From Chloroflexota bacterium (GTDB taxonomy: Bacteria > Chloroflexota > Anaerolineae > Anaerolineales > Villigracilaceae), in the NCBI GenBank assembly GCA_020217065.1, contig JAIWOB010000126.1:1-10000 (forward strand): 10,000 nucleotides of DNA, read 5' to 3'. The position numbers and the translations under genes were made by a program. This document shows positions 6,461 to 10,000 of this stretch, piece by piece; within the stretch, counting starts at the first letter, position 1, and each line of letters opens with the position of its first letter. The notes beneath the pieces were generated by a model. It was not told the DNA's origin, did no database searches, and saw only the letters and a list, made by a program, of their open reading frames with translations.

Positions 6461-7066
6461 ATGATTTCAGATATCAAGAATGTCGTGCCGATGGTTGTCG
6501 AAAATACAGGTCGCGGCGAACGCGCCTATGACATTTACTCGCTGCTGTTGAAAGAGCGTATCGTCTTTCTCGGCACGCCGATTGACGACCAGGTGGCGAA
6601 CGTGATTGTGGCGCAACTGCTATTCCTCAACCACGAAGACCCGGAAAAGGAAATTCGCATGTATATCAACTCGCCCGGCGGCGTCATTTACGCAGGGCTG
6701 GCGATTTACGACACCATGCAAATCATCTCGAATCCCATCAGCACCGTGGCTGTCGGCGTAACCGCGTCGTTTGGCACTGTGCTGCTGACAGCCGGAACCA
6801 AGGGACGGCGCTACGCCCTGCCCCATGCCACCATCCACATGCACCAGCCACTCGGCGGGGCGCAAGGTCAGGCGACGGATATCGCCATCCAAGCCAAGCA
6901 GATTATGAACTTGAAGAGCCTGCTCAACGGAATTATGTCGAAACATACCGGGCAGCCGCTGGAAGTCATCGAGCGCGACCTCGACCGCGATTACTACCTC
7001 GACGCCAAGCAGGCGGTGGAATACGGTTTGATTGACCAGATTATCGAAACGCCGGAGAGAAAGTAG
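6461..7066 (+). CDS. clpP: ATP-dependent Clp protease proteolytic subunit
   Basis: ClpP forms the 14-subunit serine-protease barrel that degrades proteins fed by Clp ATPases in the cytoplasm. The product has 201 residues, normal for the family. The triad is visible as S103 in GVTASFG, H128 in HMHQPLGG and D177 in LDRDYYLDA. The spacing of 25 and 49 residues is the standard one. The oxyanion region MYINSPGG (68-74), the N-terminal [19 protein letters not shown] and the C-terminal [11 protein letters not shown] are all typical. The catalytic loop reads VTASFGT rather than the more common QAASMGA, a variation not expected to affect the nucleophile. The start is set by AAGGAG at 6449-6454. The gene sits between two terminators and is probably monocistronic. 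The clpX or lon gene that often follows is absent here; a HAD phosphatase follows instead. Confidence 0.97.
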   Translation: MISDIKNVVPMVVENTGRGERAYDIYSLLLKERIVFLGTPIDDQVANVIVAQLLFLNHEDPEKEIRMYINSPGGVIYAGLAIYDTMQIISNPISTVAVGVTASFGTVLLTAGTKGRRYALPHATIHMHQPLGGAQGQATDIAIQAKQIMNLKSLLNGIMSKHTGQPLEVIERDLDRDYYLDAKQAVEYGLIDQIIETPERK

Positions 7067-7086
7067 GCGACAGATTGGGAATTGGG

Positions 7087-7123
7087 AAAGACCTCGGAAG
7101 GAAACTTCGGGGTCTTTTGTTTT
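7087..7123 (+). terminator. Rho-independent terminator after clpP
   Basis: AAAGACCTCGGAAG (7087-7100) pairs with CTTCGGGGTCTTT (7105-7117) around a GAAA loop, with one bulged G and one G-T pair. It is followed by a T-rich stretch to 7123. It begins 20 bases after the clpP stop. Confidence 0.85.
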
Positions 7124-7129
7124 GTCCGC

Positions 7130-7197
7130 TATAATTGGCGGATATGCGGTCAATCGCAAATCCACAATCTAAAATTGTAAATTGATAATCGTACATC
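7130..7197 (+). promoter_or_regulatory. Leader/promoter region of the HAD phosphatase gene
   Basis: A consensus TATAAT lies at 7130-7135 but has no good -35. A second box, GATAAT at 7184-7189, ends eight bases before ATG 7198. The sequence between the box and the ATG has no Shine-Dalgarno, so translation from a leaderless RNA made at the second box is plausible. Which box is used cannot be told. Confidence 0.4.
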
Positions 7198-7992
7198 ATG
7201 ATTCCCTCGAACATAAAAGCCCTCATTCTCGATATGGACGGCGTAGTTTGGAAATCGGACGCGCCCATTGGAGATTTGCCGAAAATTTTTAACCGAATCC
7301 GCGAGCGCGGACTAAAATTTGTCTTCGCCACCAACAACGGCACGAGAACGCCCGAAGAGTATCGTCGGAAACTGGCAAGCCTCGGCGTGGAAGTGGAATC
7401 CGCCCAGGTGGTTACGTCCGCGTTGGCGGTGGCGCACATGCTCGCACAAAAATATCCGCGCGGAACAAAGATTTTCATGATTGGCGGTCCCGGCGTGCGC
7501 GAAGCGCTGGAAGAAAAGGGGTTCGAGTTATTGAGCGTCGAGCGCGCCCCCGAAGCCAAAGTCTTCGTCATGGGCATTGACCGAACCATTACCTTCGATA
7601 AGGTGTCCGAAGCCACTCTGCTGGTCGGCGCCGGGATTCCGTTTTACGCCACCAACGCCGACCGCACCTTTCCCACTCCTCGAGGAGAAATCCCTGGGGC
7701 GGGGTCGTGGCTTTCGGTCATTACCACGGCGACGAGAGTCGAGCCGATTGTGGCGGGCAAACCCTTCCCAACCATGATGGAGTTTTGTCTGGAGCGGCTG
7801 GGGACCTCCAAAGAAGAAACGTTGGTCGTCGGCGACAGGCTTGAAACGGATGTCGCTTCGGGTCAGGCGGCGGGATGCCCGACTGCAATTTTGCTAAGCG
7901 GCGTCTCGACGCGGGAACAGGTTGAGGCGTGGAAACCCTCTCCAACCATCGTGGCTGAAAGTTTAGCGGAGTTGATGGAAAGTTTGAGGTAA
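7198..7992 (+). CDS. HAD-superfamily class IIA phosphatase (NagD / p-nitrophenyl-phosphatase-like)
   Basis: The 264-residue protein has all four HAD motifs. Motif I is D12-M-D14-G-V, with the nucleophile D12 and acid D14. Motif II is ATNNGT (44-49). Motif III is K188 in AGKP. Motif IV is VGDRLETD (211-218), with metal-binding D213 and D218. The cap inserted between motifs II and III, including GGPGVREALEEKGFEL and VMGIDRTITFDK, is the C2a type of NagD-like enzymes. These hydrolyse small phosphate esters such as nucleotides, phosphoglycolate or p-nitrophenyl phosphate in the cytoplasm. The substrate is not predictable from sequence. Length is normal. The ATG at 7198 directly precedes the first strand. 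The gene converges with the minus-strand NBR1-Ig gene, and a shared hairpin separates them. Confidence 0.93.
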   Translation: MIPSNIKALILDMDGVVWKSDAPIGDLPKIFNRIRERGLKFVFATNNGTRTPEEYRRKLASLGVEVESAQVVTSALAVAHMLAQKYPRGTKIFMIGGPGVREALEEKGFELLSVERAPEAKVFVMGIDRTITFDKVSEATLLVGAGIPFYATNADRTFPTPRGEIPGAGSWLSVITTATRVEPIVAGKPFPTMMEFCLERLGTSKEETLVVGDRLETDVASGQAAGCPTAILLSGVSTREQVEAWKPSPTIVAESLAELMESLR

Positions 7993-8032
7993 CAAAAGAC
8001 CTCGGAGGTTCGTTTTGCCCAAACCTCCGAGG
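7991..8032 (-). terminator. Hairpin terminator between convergent genes, best oriented for the minus strand
   Basis: CCTCGGAGGTT (8000-8010) and AACCTCCGAGG (8022-8032) form a perfect 11-bp stem with an 11-base loop. On the minus strand it is followed by TCTTTTGTT (7991-7999), a fair U-tract, so it should end the NBR1-Ig transcript. On the plus strand the tract after it is weak. It starts after the HAD stop codon and shares AAAGACCTCGGA with the clpP terminator. Confidence 0.7.
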
Positions 8033-8073
8033 CTTCAATTGTCAAAGTTCGGAACGAGATTCAGCCTGATTGA

Positions 8074-8874
8074 TTACTCAGGCGTCGCAGTCGGCGTGGG
8101 GGTGGGCGTCTCTGTCGGCAAAACAAAAGTAGGCGTCGGCGAGAAGGTGGCGGTCACGACGATGACAATCGGCGTGTTGGTCGGCGTGGGCGTAATCGTT
8201 GGCGTGGAAGGCGCGGCGGTTTTTGCGCTCCCGTTGGTAATGACCACCGTCAGGGCGTCTCCAAAGGTCTCTCCCTTATCATTTGTCAATTTCCACACGC
8301 CTTTGAGCGTCCCCCCGGCGGAGGAGGAGGTTAAAACCACGGAAACATCCACAACCTCGCCAGCGCCTACAGCCCTGCCGATGGCGGTCGCCTTGCCGCC
8401 CAAACTATCGCCGGAGACAAAGGTCAATTGATAAGTCGCCGTCCACGCGCAGGAGCCTGTGTTCCTCACCCGCCAAGTCTTGGTGAAGGATTGCCCGGCG
8501 GGAACGGTCGTTCCATCGGGGATGGTCACATCGCTGACATAGACGGCGTTATCGCAGACGGTGACGGGGGCGCTTGAACCGCCCGAAGCAATGGTAGGCA
8601 GCGGCGCAAAAGTCTGCGGCTGCGCGGTCAGGCTAAGAGTTGGCGTTGAAGTCAGGGTCGGCGTGGCGGAAGGCGTCGGCGTAGAAGCAATCGTCCCCGC
8701 CTGAAGGGTCTGCTGTTGAGCGGCAACGGTTGCGGCGGCGTTGGTATAGATGGCGTCAACTTCGACAGCGGGGTCTTTTCCGCCGCCAAAGGCGAGCGCC
8801 AGCATAAAAAATCCGCCGAGGACAAGGACGGCAACGCCAGCCCACATCAAAATCGTTTTAGTTCTGGTATCCAT
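8074..8874 (-). CDS. Membrane-anchored protein with NBR1-type Ig-like domain and Thr/Pro-rich linkers
   Basis: The 266-residue product has one hydrophobic segment (about 8-29) after a short basic start, MDTRTK. This fits an N-in, C-out signal anchor with no lipobox. An Ala/Gln-rich, possibly helical stretch (37-62) and a Thr/Pro/Ser linker (about 63-95) lead to an NBR1-type Ig-like domain (about 105-214). That domain has DVTIPDGTTVPAGQSFTKTWRVRNTGSCAW at 115-144. Residues 221-266 are almost wholly Thr/Pro repeats that could be glycosylated or span the cell wall. The domain is clearly related to that of the lipoprotein at 3613, with the same DVTI, FTKTW, N-x-G-x-C-x-W landmarks. The start is supported by AAGGAG at 8887-8892 and a promoter upstream. 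No enzyme domain is seen. A surface-binding or scaffold role is inference. Confidence 0.85.
   Translation of the reverse strand: MDTRTKTILMWAGVAVLVLGGFFMLALAFGGGKDPAVEVDAIYTNAAATVAAQQQTLQAGTIASTPTPSATPTLTSTPTLSLTAQPQTFAPLPTIASGGSSAPVTVCDNAVYVSDVTIPDGTTVPAGQSFTKTWRVRNTGSCAWTATYQLTFVSGDSLGGKATAIGRAVGAGEVVDVSVVLTSSSAGGTLKGVWKLTNDKGETFGDALTVVITNGSAKTAAPSTPTITPTPTNTPIVIVVTATFSPTPTFVLPTETPTPTPTATPE
8077..8214 (-). repeat. Low-complexity Thr/Pro-coding tract
   Basis: The last 46 codons of the minus-strand gene use repeated TPTP and ATP-type units. On the plus strand this shows as recurring GGCGTCGG and GGCGTGGG words. A second such tract encodes residues 63-83 (about 8626-8688). Tracts of this kind are prone to slippage and to length change between strains. 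Confidence 0.6.
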
Positions 8875-8906
8875 TCTTTATGTTTACTCCTTGTTACAGA
8901 GCGGGA

Positions 8907-8934
8907 ATTATAGCCTGAAAGGAGAGCCGCGCAA
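8907..8934 (-). promoter_or_regulatory. Promoter of the minus-strand NBR1-Ig gene
   Basis: On the minus strand TTGCGC (8929-8934) and a consensus TATAAT (8907-8912) are 16 bases apart. The leader then carries AAGGAG (8887-8892), 12 bases before the ATG at 8874. Confidence 0.6.
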
Positions 8935-9027
8935 GAATCGACTCGCCTACGAACATCCTGCTCTGCGTGAATTTATCCCGCCAACCCGCCGTTTCGCTGA
9001 GTCGCCGATTCGCCAAATCCTTTGGAG

Positions 9028-9033
9028 TAAAAT
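9028..9033 (+). promoter_or_regulatory. Possible leaderless -10 box of rlmN
   Basis: TAAAAT ends six bases before the ATG at 9040. A GGAG at 9024-9027 is 12 bases from the ATG, rather far for a Shine-Dalgarno. A small palindrome CCAAA/TTTGG (9013-9025) lies just upstream. No clear -35 is seen. Between this box and the divergent promoter (8935-9027) I see nothing else of note. Confidence 0.35.
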
Positions 9034-9039
9034 CAACTT

Positions 9040-10000
9040 ATGCTGATTTACGACCTCGACCTCCCCGCGCTCGCCGAACTGCTAAAATCCTGGAACGAGC
9101 CCGCCTACCGCGCGAAGCAAATCTGGCAGGGACTGTACCAGCGTCTTTATAGCTCGCCCGACCAGTTCACAAACCTGCCCAAACCCCTGCGCGAACGAAT
9201 GGCGGCGGAATTCATTTTTTCGCCGCTCAAAGTCAAAACCTATCTCGACTCGTCGGACGGTTTCACGCGCAAGACGCTTTTTGAACTCCCCGACGGGAAT
9301 TTAATTGAAGCCGTACTGATGCGTTACGGCGACCCCGCCGACGACCCGCAAATGTCAGATTCCGAAACGAAGCGGCGCGAAGCGAAGAACCGCCGCACGC
9401 TTTGCATTTCCACGCAGGCGGGCTGCGCCATGGGATGCGTCTTCTGCGCCACAGGTCAGATGGGTTTCAAGCGGAATCTATCCAGCGGCGAGATTGTGGC
9501 GCAAGTCATGCACTACGCCCAAGCGCTCAAGGCGGCGGATGAAGTCGTCAGCAACGTGGTGTTCATGGGCATGGGAGAACCTTTCCACAATTACGAGAAC
9601 GTCATGGCTGCCATTGACCGACTCAACGACCCCGATGGATTCAAGTTTGGCGCGCGGCGATTCACCGTCTCGACGGTTGGTCTTGTCCCCCAAATTCGGC
9701 GCTTCGCCGACGAAGGCAGGCAGGTCAATCTGGCAATCTCTCTCCATGCGGCAACCGATGCGGAACGCCTCGCCATCATGCCGGTCAACAAAAAATATAA
9801 CATTGAGGAAGTCATCGAAGCCTGCAAATATTACGTCGAAAAGACCCATCGCCGCGTGACCTTCGAGTGGGCGCTCATCAACGGAGTTAACGACTCGCCC
9901 GAAGCGGCGCGTCAACTTGCGGCGCGGCTCAAGGGGATGCTTTGCCACGTCAACGCCATCCCCCTCAACCCCACCAAAGGCTATAGCGGCGCGGCGACAG
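9040..10000 (+). CDS. rlmN: Dual-specificity radical-SAM rRNA/tRNA adenine-C2 methyltransferase RlmN, C-terminally cut by the window
   Basis: RlmN methylates C2 of A2503 in 23S rRNA and A37 of some tRNAs, using a [4Fe-4S] cluster and two SAM molecules. The frame gives 320 residues before the edge. The cluster motif C129-A-M-G-C133-V-F-C136 is followed by ATGQMGFKRNLSSGEIV, typical of the family. VFMGMGEP (174-181), TVSTVGLVP (209-217), LAISLHAA (231-238), MPVNKKYNI (247-255), FEWALINGVND (275-285) and the edge segment HVNAIPLNP (303-311) are also family landmarks. The N-terminal AYRAKQIWQGLY (22-33) is the helical accessory domain. The methyl-carrying Cys near the C-terminus lies beyond the edge. 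Between EAVLMRY and RRTLCISTQ there is an insert of about 20 charged residues. The ATG at 9040 gives the usual N-terminus. Confidence 0.96.
   Translation, partial: MLIYDLDLPALAELLKSWNEPAYRAKQIWQGLYQRLYSSPDQFTNLPKPLRERMAAEFIFSPLKVKTYLDSSDGFTRKTLFELPDGNLIEAVLMRYGDPADDPQMSDSETKRREAKNRRTLCISTQAGCAMGCVFCATGQMGFKRNLSSGEIVAQVMHYAQALKAADEVVSNVVFMGMGEPFHNYENVMAAIDRLNDPDGFKFGARRFTVSTVGLVPQIRRFADEGRQVNLAISLHAATDAERLAIMPVNKKYNIEEVIEACKYYVEKTHRRVTFEWALINGVNDSPEAARQLAARLKGMLCHVNAIPLNPTKGYSGAAT

Noticed and set aside
8085..8215. Short tandem GGCGTCGG/GGCGTGGG words as a possible CRISPR or regulatory repeat
   Set aside because: There is no repeat-spacer regularity, and the words are explained by in-frame Thr/Pro codons.
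8015..8431. Plus-strand frame encoding a Val/Gly repeat
   Set aside because: It is the antisense of the Thr/Pro-coding repeats of the real minus-strand gene.
9478..9948. 156-codon minus-strand frame within rlmN
   Set aside because: It is antisense to clear RlmN motifs (VFMGMGEP, LAISLHAA), so it is a shadow.

Overview
The window looks like a chromosomal segment of a Gram-positive-type or monoderm-like environmental bacterium, most plausibly a member of Chloroflexota (Anaerolineae-like). The supporting signs are moderately high GC with strong GC3 bias, two proteins that carry an NBR1-type (Next-to-BRCA1) Ig-like domain joined by Thr/Pro linkers, a ClpP with the GVTASFG and HMHQPLGG wording, and several genes with no Shine-Dalgarno but a -10 box directly before the ATG. 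The taxonomic call is an inference from style, not from a database match.

Layout from left to right: the N-terminal part of a receiver-domain protein on the minus strand (1-238), which has Asn where the phospho-accepting Asp should be. Diverging from it is a DPM1/GtrB-like family 2 glycosyltransferase (290-1282). A large 732-residue protein follows (1316-3514). It reads as a DNA-methyltransferase-like fold with a zinc ribbon but without the catalytic DPPY motif. Next comes a decayed copy of a dispersed 'GTCATTGCGAG' type repeat (about 3522-3586). A lipoprotein with NBR1-Ig and CAP domains (3613-4641) starts just downstream of it.

The middle is a proteostasis block: tRNA-Leu(UAG) (4751-4832), trigger factor tig (4874-6283, TTG start) and ClpP (6461-7066). 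The tRNA and tig appear to share one promoter. A perfect 15-bp hairpin terminator separates tig from clpP. ClpP is followed by its own terminator and by a NagD-like HAD-IIA phosphatase (7198-7992). A membrane-anchored NBR1-Ig protein converges on the phosphatase from the minus strand (8074-8874). The window ends inside rlmN (from 9040), the radical-SAM 23S rRNA/tRNA adenine-C2 methyltransferase. That gene runs off the right edge.

Functionally the tRNA, trigger factor, ClpP and RlmN genes all serve translation, nascent-chain folding and protein turnover. The glycosyltransferase and the two NBR1-Ig proteins act at the cell surface. The most unusual items are the apparently catalytically dead methyltransferase-like protein, the Asn-type receiver, and the recurring leaderless promoter geometry. 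No CRISPR array, insertion sequence or phage gene is visible.
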